DNA of 64,000 bases from contig NZ_JABMJK010000005.1 in NCBI RefSeq assembly GCF_013376005.1, forward strand, positions 1 to 64,000. The letters run 5' to 3'. This DNA comes from Duganella sp. SG902 (GTDB taxonomy: Bacteria; Pseudomonadota; Gammaproteobacteria; Burkholderiales; Burkholderiaceae_D). Both the position numbers and the translations under genes were made by a program. The notes below the pieces were generated by a model that did no database searches, was not told where the DNA came from, and was given only the letters and a program-made list of their open reading frames with translations. Below are positions 34,926 through 43,440 of the stretch, piece after piece; the first letter of the stretch is position 1; each line of letters opens with the position of its first letter.

Positions 34926-36194
34926 TCAATGTTGACCGCTGATTATAGCGTTGGCGTCGAATTTACCGCCACCGTCATCGACCGCTCTTTTGAAGAAATA
35001 CAACATCACCAGCACGATGGTGATGGGCACCAGCGTCAGGTAGAAGGCGAAATGCCCGCTGAAATTACCAAAAACATAACCCGTGATCAGCGAGCCGGTG
35101 GTGCCGCCCAGCGCTGAAAAAATCACCAGCAGGCCGGTCATGGCGGAGTGCTGATTCTTCGGCAACGAGCTCAGCATCACCGAATTGATGCCCGGGTAGA
35201 TCGGCGCCATGAACAGCCCGATCAGTGGAAACAGGAAGGTCGCCAGCGGCGCCGTGGCCCAGGTGATGTGCGGATCGGCCACCACGTCATGCGTCAGCGG
35301 CAGCGCCAGCAGCACCATCGCCGCCATGCCGATCACGCAGGCGTTCATCACCGGATACCAGTTCAGTTTGCGCATCAGCACACCGGCCGACAGGCGCCCG
35401 AGCGCAAGGCAGGCCGCGAAGATGCTGGTCACTTCCACGCTCATCGCCGCCGGCAGCTTGAGGATTTCGTTGTTGAAGGTCGGCAGCCAGGTGCCCACGC
35501 TTTGCTCGATCAGCACATACAGGAAGGCGGTGATCACGAACACGCACACCAGCGGCTTGAAGAACAGCTTGAGCATGGCGGCGAAATCCTGCGCGATGCC
35601 GCGCCCCTCCGGCAGCGCGGCCGACGATTCGTTGAATGGCGTGGACAGGATCAGCACAAAGGTCAGCGCGCACAGCACGGCCAGCACCCAGTACACGTGC
35701 AGCCAGCTTTGCGATAGCGGATCGTGCGAGTCGATGAAGTAGCCGAACACCCAATAGGCGCTCAACACGCCCAGCATGAAGAAGCCCTCCAGCAGGTTCA
35801 TGGTGCTGGCGTGCTGCTTGCGGTCGGCGGCGATCAGGCCGAGCGTGGAGTACACCGACACCTTCACCAGCGCGAACGACACGCCAACGCAGAAGAACAA
35901 GGCCTTGGTAGTGGCGAACGACGGCAGCACCGGCATCGCCACGCAAGCGGCGGTCACGATGGCGAGGCCGATCAGCATGGCCTTCTTGTAGCCGATGCGC
36001 GGCAGGAAGGACGCCACCAGGAACGACACCACCGCGATCGGCAGGTCCTTGAAGCCTTCCAGCACGCTGGCGGCCGATTTGCTCACGCCGTAGTTGCCGA
36101 TCACCTGCAGGATCACCGTGCCCACGCTGTTCAGCAGGATGGCGAATACAAAGTAGATCAGGAAGAGCGCGAATAGTATTTTGTTGTTTTTCAT
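34926..36194 (-). CDS. MFS sugar transporter
   Basis: 422 residues with 12 hydrophobic segments. The opening MKNNKILFALFLIYFVFAIL and the motif around FLPRIGYKKAMLIGLAI (the loop 2-3 signature in modified form) fit the major facilitator superfamily, close to the sugar:proton symporters of the fucose/galactose permease type. Placed between beta-phosphoglucomutase and LacI genes in a GH65 locus, it is the likely inner-membrane importer of maltose or a related alpha-glucobiose. Gaps of 35 and 10 bp to the neighbours support one operon. Confidence 0.88.
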   Translation of the reverse strand: MKNNKILFALFLIYFVFAILLNSVGTVILQVIGNYGVSKSAASVLEGFKDLPIAVVSFLVASFLPRIGYKKAMLIGLAIVTAACVAMPVLPSFATTKALFFCVGVSFALVKVSVYSTLGLIAADRKQHASTMNLLEGFFMLGVLSAYWVFGYFIDSHDPLSQSWLHVYWVLAVLCALTFVLILSTPFNESSAALPEGRGIAQDFAAMLKLFFKPLVCVFVITAFLYVLIEQSVGTWLPTFNNEILKLPAAMSVEVTSIFAACLALGRLSAGVLMRKLNWYPVMNACVIGMAAMVLLALPLTHDVVADPHITWATAPLATFLFPLIGLFMAPIYPGINSVMLSSLPKNQHSAMTGLLVIFSALGGTTGSLITGYVFGNFSGHFAFYLTLVPITIVLVMLYFFKRAVDDGGGKFDANAIISGQH

Positions 36195-36229
36195 GCTGTT
36201 GTCTCCATTCTCCCGCGTGCGGCGCGGCG

Positions 36230-36871
36230 TCAGTATGCGGCGAGGTTGAATTCCTTCAGGCTTGTGATCACCACGTCCGCTTCCGTCAGCACGAAGGGAT
36301 GGCCTATCCCCAGCGCGAACATGCCGGCGGCCTTGATCGCCGCCACGCCGGCCACCGCGTCCTCCACGCCAAGGCAGTCGGCCGGGGCCACGCCCAGCTC
36401 ACTCGCGGCGCGCAGAAAAATCTCCGGGTCCGGCTTGCCGCGCGCGATGGTGGCCGCGTCCACCACGTAATCGAATTTATCGGTGATGCCAAGGCGGCCC
36501 AGCACTGTGAACGCGTTCTTGCTGACCGAGGCCAGGCCGATACGCAAGCCGGCGCGGCGTACCGTATCCAGCGCCTCCACCGCGCCGGGCAGCAGGTCGG
36601 CGGCGGACATGGTGGAAATCAGCTCCTGATAGTGGCGGTTCTTGACGTCCGCCAGCGCCAGCTTTTCTTCCGGCGTGTACTGGCGCGCGGCCGAGGCCAG
36701 GATCAAATCCAATGAGCCCATGCGGTCGATGCCTTTCAGGCTCTCATTGAACTCGTGATCGAAATGCACGCCCTGCGATTCCGCCAGCTGCTTCCACGCG
36801 AGATAGTGGTAATGCGCGGTATCGGTGATGACGCCATCCAGATCGAAGATAACTGCCTTGAAGCGGCTCAT
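36230..36871 (-). CDS. pgmB: Beta-phosphoglucomutase
   Basis: 213 residues, HAD superfamily. Motif I FDLDGVITDTAHYHYLAW contains the nucleophile Asp and the general acid/base Asp two residues on. The cap has the KGIDRMGSL substrate loop, Thr/Ser and Lys motifs appear as GLASVSKNA and PDPEIFL, and motif IV is GVEDAVAGV. It converts beta-glucose 1-phosphate, made by inverting GH65 phosphorylases, to glucose 6-phosphate. The first codons overlap the end of the GH65 gene by 4 bp, so the two enzymes are made together. Confidence 0.95.
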   Translation of the reverse strand: MSRFKAVIFDLDGVITDTAHYHYLAWKQLAESQGVHFDHEFNESLKGIDRMGSLDLILASAARQYTPEEKLALADVKNRHYQELISTMSAADLLPGAVEALDTVRRAGLRIGLASVSKNAFTVLGRLGITDKFDYVVDAATIARGKPDPEIFLRAASELGVAPADCLGVEDAVAGVAAIKAAGMFALGIGHPFVLTEADVVITSLKEFNLAAY

Positions 36872-39189
36872 GCGAAGCTCCTTGCTTGCTTGGGTTGCGA
36901 CAGCGTCAGCTGCACCGCTTCGCCGCCATGGGACAATTCCAGCGCCTCGCCCTGCAGCAGGCGATATTCAACGCGGCCCGCTTCCACATGCACTTCCAGC
37001 AGCGCGCCACGGAAGTGAATCTTGAAGGTGTAGTGCCGCCATTGCTTCGGCAATTGCGGGGCGAAGCGCAGCGCGCCGCCCTCCACGCGCATGCCGGCGA
37101 AACCATACGCCACACCGAGCCAGGTGCCGGCCATCGCCGCCGTGTGCACGCCGTAGTGGGTGTTGCCGTGCGTGTCGTCCAGATCGAGGCGCGCGGTCTC
37201 CATGAAGTAGTGGTACGCCTTGTCCTGATAGCCCACCTCCGCCGCGATGATGCCGAAGATGCAGGACGACAGCGACGAATCGTGCGTGGTCACGGCCTCG
37301 TAGTAATCGAAGTCGCGGCGCTTGTCTTCAAGCGAGAACTGATCGCTGAGCAGCAGCAGCGCCAGCACCACGTCCGCCTGCTTGCACACTTGGTGGCGGT
37401 AGATCACCATTGGGTGATAGTTGAGCAGCAGCGGATAGTTTTCCTTCGGCGTGTTGGCGAAGTCCCATACTTTCTTGGACAGGAAGCTGTCGTCCTGCGC
37501 GTGGATTTGCAGCGCGCTGTCGTAAGGCAGGTGCATCAACGACGCCGCGCGGCGCCACTCGGCCGGCTCGCCGGCATCCAGCGCCATGGCGGCCGCGATG
37601 CGCGCGAACTCGGACGGCGCCTGCGCCTGCAGCTGCTCCGCGATGGAGGCAGCGAAGTTCAGGTGCATGCGCGCCATGGCGTTGGTGTAGTAGTTGTTGT
37701 TGACCAGCGCCGTGTACTCGTCCGGACCGGTCACCTGGTTGATGCAGAAGCGCCCATCGCGGTCATATGAACCGATACCGGTCCAGATGCGCGCCGTCTC
37801 CATCACGATTTCCGCGCCGGCCTTGACCAGGTATTCCTGATCGTCGGTGGCCTCCATGTACATCTTGATCGAATAGGCGATATCGGCGTTGATGTGATAC
37901 TGCGCCGTACCCGCCGGGAAGTAGGCCGAGCACTCGTCGCCGGCGATGGTGCGCCATGGGTACAGCGCGCCCCTCTCGTGCGACATCTGGCGTGCGCGCT
38001 CGCGCGCCTTCGGCAGGCCGGCGTAGCGGTACTCCAGCAGCTTGCGCGCGATCTCCGGCTTGGAATACAGGAAGAACGGGAAGATGTAGATTTCCGTGTC
38101 CCAGAAATAGTGACCCTCGTAGCCTTCGCCCGTCACGCCCTTGGCCGAGATATTGGTCTTGCCGTCGCGGCCCACCGATTGCAGCAGGTGGAACTGGTTG
38201 AAGTGCATGCCCTGCTGGAGCGCGTCGTCGCCGGCGATCTGCACGTCGGCCTGCTGCCAGAAATCGGCCAAGTACTGCTCCTGCGCCAACCGCAGGCCGT
38301 CGAAGCCGGCGGCCGCCGCGCTGGCCAGCGTGTCCTTGCTGCGCCACATCAGCTCCTTGGCATCGTAGTCGCGCGAGGAGTAGTAGCTGCCGTACTTGGT
38401 CAGCGTGACCGACTGGCCCGCGCTCGCCGCCAGCTCCCAGCTTTGCGTCAGGCGTTGGCCGTTTCGCGCGCTGACCGCCGGCAGCCCGGCGCTCAACACC
38501 GATTCGGTGGCGCTGACCAGCGTGAAGCCGCTGTTGTGGGTCTTCTGTACCAGCGCAGAGAAACCGTCCGCCTGTTCGCTGTCCACCAGATGCAGCGTGG
38601 GGCCGGAGATGGCCGAGCCGACGCGCGGGTCGTCGCCGGCCTCCTGGTTCTTCACCGCGCCATCCAGCGCCGACACCAGCCGCATACGGCCTTCAAAGTT
38701 CAGCGAGGTGACTTCGAACGCGATCGCGAACAAATGCTTGTTCTCGAAGCTGACCAGGCGGCGGCTGCGCACGCGCACACCGCGGCCTTGCGGCGAGGTC
38801 CACTCCACCACGCGCGTCAGCAAGCCGGTGCGGAAATCGAGCACGCGCTCATAGGTCTGGATGGAACCGGTGAGCAGGTCGAAACGCTCATCCTCCAGCC
38901 ACAGCTCCACGCCTTTCGCGTTCGGCACGTTAAGCATGAACTGGTTGACCTTGGCCAGGCCATACGCCGCCTCCGGATACTGGATCGGCTCCGATTCGTA
39001 GAAGCCGTTCAGGTAGGTGCCATCCAGCGAGGTGCCGGCCGGGCCGCTGTAGCCCTCCTCGCCGGTGCCGCGCAAGCCGATGTAGCCGTTCCCCAGCGCG
39101 AACAGGGTCTCGTCCAGGAAGTGGGAGGCGGTGTCAAAGCTGGTCTCGCGGATGCACCAGGCTTCAAGAGGATAAGTGTGTTGTTGCAC
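36868..39189 (-). CDS. GH65 disaccharide phosphorylase (maltose phosphorylase family)
   Basis: 773 residues. The N-terminal beta-sandwich begins with the family pattern SHFLDETLFALGNGYIGLRG. The (alpha/alpha)6 barrel contains GHYFWDTEIYIFPFF and VTGPDEYTALVNNNYYTN, whose Glu is the general acid. It uses phosphate to split an alpha-linked glucose disaccharide (maltose, kojibiose, nigerose or trehalose; the sequence does not let me choose) into glucose and beta-glucose 1-phosphate. The adjacent pgmB gene uses that product. No signal peptide, so it is cytoplasmic. It is the first gene of the unit; a short palindrome lies upstream. Confidence 0.93.
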   Translation of the reverse strand: MQQHTYPLEAWCIRETSFDTASHFLDETLFALGNGYIGLRGTGEEGYSGPAGTSLDGTYLNGFYESEPIQYPEAAYGLAKVNQFMLNVPNAKGVELWLEDERFDLLTGSIQTYERVLDFRTGLLTRVVEWTSPQGRGVRVRSRRLVSFENKHLFAIAFEVTSLNFEGRMRLVSALDGAVKNQEAGDDPRVGSAISGPTLHLVDSEQADGFSALVQKTHNSGFTLVSATESVLSAGLPAVSARNGQRLTQSWELAASAGQSVTLTKYGSYYSSRDYDAKELMWRSKDTLASAAAAGFDGLRLAQEQYLADFWQQADVQIAGDDALQQGMHFNQFHLLQSVGRDGKTNISAKGVTGEGYEGHYFWDTEIYIFPFFLYSKPEIARKLLEYRYAGLPKARERARQMSHERGALYPWRTIAGDECSAYFPAGTAQYHINADIAYSIKMYMEATDDQEYLVKAGAEIVMETARIWTGIGSYDRDGRFCINQVTGPDEYTALVNNNYYTNAMARMHLNFAASIAEQLQAQAPSEFARIAAAMALDAGEPAEWRRAASLMHLPYDSALQIHAQDDSFLSKKVWDFANTPKENYPLLLNYHPMVIYRHQVCKQADVVLALLLLSDQFSLEDKRRDFDYYEAVTTHDSSLSSCIFGIIAAEVGYQDKAYHYFMETARLDLDDTHGNTHYGVHTAAMAGTWLGVAYGFAGMRVEGGALRFAPQLPKQWRHYTFKIHFRGALLEVHVEAGRVEYRLLQGEALELSHGGEAVQLTLSQPKQARSFA

Positions 39190-39211
39190 AGCGAATTCCT
39201 TAGAAAAAGCG

Positions 39212-39229
39212 ATTCAAAGCGGTTTGAAT
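39212..39229 (-). promoter_or_regulatory. Palindrome upstream of the GH65 gene
   Basis: ATTCAAA-GCGG-TTTGAAT, perfect 7-bp arms, 23 bp before the GH65 start. Size and placement suit an operator, but it differs from the ATCGAT-centred sites of the TonB/LacI region, so it may answer to the other LacI protein. Confidence 0.4.
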
Positions 39230-39232
39230 TTT

Positions 39233-39269
39233 AAAAAACACCGGTTTTCGGACGATTCCAGGTGTTTTT
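39233..39269 (-). terminator. Terminator of the second LacI gene
   Basis: AAAAACACC and GGTGTTTTT form a 9-bp stem with an 18-base loop. Read on the minus strand, the stem ends in a T-run and lies just after the LacI stop at 39278, so it separates the lacI transcript from the GH65 unit. Confidence 0.65.
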
Positions 39270-39277
39270 CGGGAAAA

Positions 39278-40273
39278 CTAGGTGTGACGCACCATCAACG
39301 TGGTCGGCAGCATTTCAGAGGCGACCGGCTGGCCTTCGATCAGGCCCAACATCTTCCTGGCCAACAACACGCCACCATCGCGCAGGTACTGGTGCACGCT
39401 GGTCAGGGGCGGCACAAAGCTGGCCGCGCCCGGCGTATCGTCGTAGCCGATGACGGAGACATTCTCCGGCACCCGCAAATTCTTCTCGGCCAGCGCGCGG
39501 ATCGCGCCCATGGCCAGCAAGTCACTGGCGGCGAACACGCCGTCGAACGACGCACCCTTCTTCCTCAACAGCGCCGAGATGCTGTCGAAGCCCGCCTCGA
39601 AGGTGAACGCCTTCGGACGGATGATGTGCACCGTGGCCGCGCCACCCATGGCGTCGATAAAGCCGGCGCAGCGTTCCTGCACCTCGGCGTGGTCGACGTC
39701 GCCCAGGAACACCAGCTTTTTCCGCCCCTGCGCGATGAAGCGCTCGGCCGCGCTGACGCCGCCCTTGCGGTTGTCCGAGCCGACCACGATGTAATCGGCG
39801 CCCTGCTCCGGCGCGCCCCACACCACCAGCGGCATGCCGGTCTGCTGCAGGGTGCGCACCGCCTCGCCGTGCGAGCCCTGGCCCAGCAGGATCAAGCCGT
39901 CCGCGCCCATCACCGGCGCGGTGTTCATCAACTGCTTGGAGGTCAGCACCACGCTGTAGCCGGCCGTGGTCAGCTCCTGCGTAATGCCCCCCAACAGCTC
40001 CAGCGGGTACGGATCGGACATCGGCCGGCCGCGCACGGGTGTCATTTCCACCACAACCGCCACCGAGTAACTGCGCCCCATGCGCAGATTGCGGGCGCTC
40101 ACGTTCAGGCGGTAGCCCTGCTGCTCGGCCAGCGCGCGGATTTTCTCGCGCGTTTCCGGCGTCACCAGCGGACTATCACGCAATGCGCGCGACACCGTGA
40201 TCTTGGACACGCCGGCCAGCTTGGCCAGGTCCTCCATGGTCAGGGTTGTTGCTACGGTCTTCTTCGCGGGCAT
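39278..40273 (-). CDS. LacI-family regulator divergent from the TonB receptor
   Basis: 331 residues from the ATG at 40273 (MPAKKTVATTLTMEDLAKLAG); an ATG 39 bp upstream would add 13 residues without better support. The DNA-binding domain is MEDLAKLAGVSKITVSRALRD with a standard hinge (RLNVSARNLRMGRSYSV). The effector domain contains GADGLILLGQGSHGEAV and VIGYDDTPGAASFVPPLTSV. It probably represses the TonB-dependent receptor and itself from two operators in the divergent region, and perhaps the GH65 unit downstream. Confidence 0.9.
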   Translation of the reverse strand: MPAKKTVATTLTMEDLAKLAGVSKITVSRALRDSPLVTPETREKIRALAEQQGYRLNVSARNLRMGRSYSVAVVVEMTPVRGRPMSDPYPLELLGGITQELTTAGYSVVLTSKQLMNTAPVMGADGLILLGQGSHGEAVRTLQQTGMPLVVWGAPEQGADYIVVGSDNRKGGVSAAERFIAQGRKKLVFLGDVDHAEVQERCAGFIDAMGGAATVHIIRPKAFTFEAGFDSISALLRKKGASFDGVFAASDLLAMGAIRALAEKNLRVPENVSVIGYDDTPGAASFVPPLTSVHQYLRDGGVLLARKMLGLIEGQPVASEMLPTTLMVRHT

Positions 40274-40344
40274 CGTTGTTTTTCTGTTCAAAAAGCGGGG
40301 GCGCGGACGCATTATGACAGAAATTTTTATTTTGTCGCGAAAAA

Positions 40345-40383
40345 TGACATCGATAACATTTCAATTGACATCGATATCATTTC
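40345..40383. promoter_or_regulatory. Two LacI-type operators 21 bp apart
   Basis: TGACATCGATAACATTTC at 40345-40362 and TGACATCGATATCATTTC at 40366-40383 differ at one position. Each lies in a near-palindrome centred on ATCGAT (AAATG...CATTT for the first). The 21-bp period equals two helical turns, so two dimers would bind the same face. They lie in the 157-bp gap between the LacI gene and the TonB receptor. Confidence 0.75.
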
Positions 40384-40430
40384 TTGTTTCAATGGCCGAA
40401 CTCAACACCTAATAAGAAAGAAGAGACACG

Positions 40431-42896
40431 ATGAAAAACCCGTTCCTGCCATCGGCCATCGCGGCCGCCGTCCTCGTTTTAGTCAACCAGGCTGCCGCCC
40501 AGGCCCAAACGGCCGACGCCCCGGCGGCCGAGCCATCCAAGGAAGTTTCCAAAGAAATCCAGCAGGTCGTGGTGACCGGCGTGGCCTCGGCGCGCGGTGT
40601 GCGCAAGGTCGACTCGGCCTTCTCGATCACCACCGCCAACGAAGAGCAGCTCAAGCAGGCCGCCCCGTCCAGCACCGCCGACATCATGAAAATCGTGCCG
40701 GGCGTGTATGCCGAGTCGACCGGCGGCCAGTCCGGCGCCAACATCGAGGTGCGGGGCTTCCCGTCGGGCTCCGACTCTCCGTTCGTCTCGGTGCAGATGA
40801 TGGGCAACCCGATCTTCCCACCGCCAACCTTGTCGTTCTTCGAGGGCTCGTCGGCGTTCCGCCTGGACGACACCGTCGAGCGTGTTGAGGTGCTGCGCGG
40901 CGGCCCGTCCACCATCTGGTCCAACGGCCAGCCGGGCGCCACCATGAACTTCATCCTGAAGGAAGGCACCGACACGCCGGAAGGCTCGGTGCGCTTCACC
41001 ACCGGCACCGGCAGCCTGCGCCGCGTCGACATGTACTACGGCGGCAAGATCAGCGATGGCTGGTACGGCTCGGTCGGCGGCTTCTACCGCAAGACCGACG
41101 GCGTGCGCGACGCCGGCTTCCCGGCCGACGACGGCCACCAGATCACCGCCACCCTGACCCGCAACCTGGATCAGGGCAAGCTGACCCTGTACGCCCGCAG
41201 CACCGACGACAAGAACGCCTTCTACACCGGCGTGCCGCTGATCTCCAGCAACGGCGGCCGCACCATCACCGCCTTCCCCGGCTTCGATCCGCTGACCGGC
41301 ACCCTGATGAGCGGCGAGATGCGCAACTTCACCATCGAGGCGGCGCCCGGCAAGACCCTGACCCGGGACCTCGGCGACGGCCGCGGCCTGAAGGCCACCG
41401 TGTTCGGCGCCAACTTCGACCAGAAGATCGGCGATTGGAGCATCTCCAACAAGTTCAACCGCTTTGACGGCGACCTCAACACCATCGCCATGTTCACCGG
41501 TAACAACCCGCTGTCGATGAACGACTACCTCAACGCCGCCATCGCCTCGGCCAACGGCAACGCCGCCGTGCTGGCCGCGGCGGGCGCACCGGCCACCGCC
41601 GGCACCGCCACCTTCGTCAAGGGCGGCGCGGTCAGCGGCAGCCAGCAAGTGGTGCAGGCCGGCCTGTGGTCGGTGGAAAAGAAACTCAAGTCCTTCACCG
41701 ACGAGCTGCGCGTCAGCAAGGAACTCTTCAAGGGCAACACCCTCACCGTGGGCGGCTACTTTGCCGACTACTCGTCGAACGACGTCTGGTACCTGGGCAA
41801 CAGCTACCTGATGACGGCCGTGCCGCAAGCCAGCCTGATCAACGTCACGCTGAACAACGGCGTGGTGGTGTCCCGGAACGGCAAGGATGGCCCGGTCAAC
41901 TATGCGCCGGTGGCATCCTACGACGGCCGCAACACGGCCGGCTTCATCTCGGACGAATGGCAGGTCACCGACAAGATCAAGGCCGACTTCGGCATGCGTC
42001 ACGAGCAGCAGAAGATCAGCGGCACCATCTCCAACCTGACCTCGGGCGACACCGACAACAACCCGCTGACCGTGTACAACAACGGCACCTCGATGCCGAA
42101 CGGCTCGAACACCTACCTGACCCGCACCGACAGCGCCAACTCCTTCACCATCGGCGGCAACTACAAGCTGGCGCGCGACACCTCGGTGTTCGTGCGCGCC
42201 AACCGCGGCCACACCTTCATCTCGTTTGACGACCTGCGCGGCGCCGGCACCCAGGCCAATGTGAACGACAGCAACCTGCTGCCGACGCCGAAGGTGAGCC
42301 AGTACGAGATCGGCTTCAAGACGGCGACGCCGCTGTACACCGCGTACATCAACGCCTTCCACACCTCGTTTGACGGCATCGCCTTCACGCAGATCCTGTC
42401 CAACGGCCAGGAATTGCGTTCGACCAGCGGCTCCAAGGGCAACGGTGTCGAATTCGAAGTGGCGGTGCGGCCGATCGAGAACCTGCAGCTGCAGCTGACC
42501 GGCGACTATCAGAAGTCGGAATACCGCGACAACCCGGCCACCGAAGGCAAGACCGTGCAGCGCCAGCCGAAGCTGCAATTCCGCTTCACGCCGACCTACC
42601 GCATCCCGTTTGGCGACGGCAACGCCGCCAAGCTGTACGCGACCTACACCTCGATCGGCGAGCGCTGGGCCGACCAGGCCAACCAGCAGTACCTGCCGTC
42701 CTACCGCACCATCGACGCCGGCGTGCTGTTCTCGTTGGGCGACAAGATCGAAGTGCGCCTGGCCGGCACCAACCTCAATAACGAGCTGGGCCTGACCGAA
42801 GGCAATTCGCGCCTGACCACCGGCAATGTCGGCCCGATCAACGCGCGTCCGCTGTTCGGCCGCACCTGGGAGGCGTCCCTGCTGTACCGCTTCTGA
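40431..42896 (+). CDS. TonB-dependent outer-membrane receptor (sugar uptake)
   Basis: 821 residues with a signal peptide ending near AQA (residue 25). A TonB box-like EIQQVVVTGVAS is followed by a plug domain (ANIEVRGFPSGSDSPF, VERVEVLRGGPSTIWSNGQPG) and a beta-barrel ending in the aromatic residue Phe (ASLLYRF). It imports a ligand across the outer membrane using proton-motive force. Its divergence from a LacI gene with paired operators, next to a GH65/pgmB/MFS unit, points to an alpha-glucoside or maltodextrin, not iron. The ribosome site AAGAGA precedes the ATG. A strong terminator follows. Confidence 0.92.
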   Translation: MKNPFLPSAIAAAVLVLVNQAAAQAQTADAPAAEPSKEVSKEIQQVVVTGVASARGVRKVDSAFSITTANEEQLKQAAPSSTADIMKIVPGVYAESTGGQSGANIEVRGFPSGSDSPFVSVQMMGNPIFPPPTLSFFEGSSAFRLDDTVERVEVLRGGPSTIWSNGQPGATMNFILKEGTDTPEGSVRFTTGTGSLRRVDMYYGGKISDGWYGSVGGFYRKTDGVRDAGFPADDGHQITATLTRNLDQGKLTLYARSTDDKNAFYTGVPLISSNGGRTITAFPGFDPLTGTLMSGEMRNFTIEAAPGKTLTRDLGDGRGLKATVFGANFDQKIGDWSISNKFNRFDGDLNTIAMFTGNNPLSMNDYLNAAIASANGNAAVLAAAGAPATAGTATFVKGGAVSGSQQVVQAGLWSVEKKLKSFTDELRVSKELFKGNTLTVGGYFADYSSNDVWYLGNSYLMTAVPQASLINVTLNNGVVVSRNGKDGPVNYAPVASYDGRNTAGFISDEWQVTDKIKADFGMRHEQQKISGTISNLTSGDTDNNPLTVYNNGTSMPNGSNTYLTRTDSANSFTIGGNYKLARDTSVFVRANRGHTFISFDDLRGAGTQANVNDSNLLPTPKVSQYEIGFKTATPLYTAYINAFHTSFDGIAFTQILSNGQELRSTSGSKGNGVEFEVAVRPIENLQLQLTGDYQKSEYRDNPATEGKTVQRQPKLQFRFTPTYRIPFGDGNAAKLYATYTSIGERWADQANQQYLPSYRTIDAGVLFSLGDKIEVRLAGTNLNNELGLTEGNSRLTTGNVGPINARPLFGRTWEASLLYRF

Positions 42897-42917
42897 TCTC
42901 CGGTAACGTCCCTCTTG

Positions 42918-42955
42918 GGCAAGGCGCGGTTGGCCTTGCCTTTTTTGTTTTTCTG
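42918..42955 (+). terminator. Terminator of the TonB receptor gene
   Basis: GGCAAGGC-GCGGTTG-GCCTTGCC, a perfect 8-bp stem, followed directly by TTTTTTGTTTTT. Textbook intrinsic terminator 22 bp after the stop. Confidence 0.9.
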
Positions 42956-43028
42956 GCCTAATCTGCAATAGATCGTATGACACGATCCTGCCTTACCATG
43001 TCCAGAATTTTGCACTTGGGAAATAAAA

Positions 43029-43367
43029 GTGGCCACGCTCCTCTCCATCAACGCGCTGCAGGCATCCGTTGCACAGGCTGAAAGGCAGGTGCAAAAGGAT
43101 CAGGTGCGCGTGAGCCAGGACGCGGCCCGGCTGGACGCCAGCCGCGACCAGCTGGCGAAGGACAAGCAGACGCTGGCCGACAACCAGCGCGAGAGCAGCC
43201 GGGCGGCGCAGGCGGCGGAAAAGCCGGCGGCCCCGGTCAATTTGAATAGCGCGATCGAAAACCCGCCGCGCGCGGCCCAGCAACTACCGGCCGAGTTGGC
43301 TCAACCCAAGCCGCGCGTCAACACGCTGGGACAAACCATCGGCCAATACATCAACATCACCGCCTGA
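43029..43367 (+). CDS. Small coiled-coil protein, function unknown
   Basis: 112 residues with a GTG start at 43029 and GGGAAA upstream. Residues ~10-65 form a strongly heptad-like helix rich in Gln, Asp, Arg and Lys (QASVAQAERQVQKDQVRVSQ, then LDASRDQLAKDKQTL). A Pro/Ala-rich linker and a short tail (VNTLGQTIGQYINITA) follow. There is no signal peptide. I do not recognise a family. It is a single gene bounded upstream by the TonB terminator and downstream by a REP-like repeat. Confidence 0.7.
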   Translation: MATLLSINALQASVAQAERQVQKDQVRVSQDAARLDASRDQLAKDKQTLADNQRESSRAAQAAEKPAAPVNLNSAIENPPRAAQQLPAELAQPKPRVNTLGQTIGQYINITA

Positions 43368-43374
43368 ACACGTC

Positions 43375-43440
43375 GTTCCGGCGAAGGCCAGAAGCCATAG
43401 AACGCGTGAGCTGCGGCAAAGCCTATGGCTACGCCGGAAC
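43375..43440. repeat. REP-like inverted repeat overlapping the 3' end of the MBL gene
   Basis: Outer arms GTTCCGGCG (43375-43383) and CGCCGGAAC (43432-43440) and inner arms CCATAG (43395-43400) and CTATGG (43423-43428). It resembles the paired repeat at 27018-27090 (CGTCGTTCC-GCGAAGGC core). The right arm supplies the last codons of the MBL-fold gene. Confidence 0.65.

Noticed and set aside
40479..42983. An 834-codon minus-strand frame opposite the TonB receptor
   Set aside because: Shadow of the receptor gene; no recognisable domain, no ribosome site.
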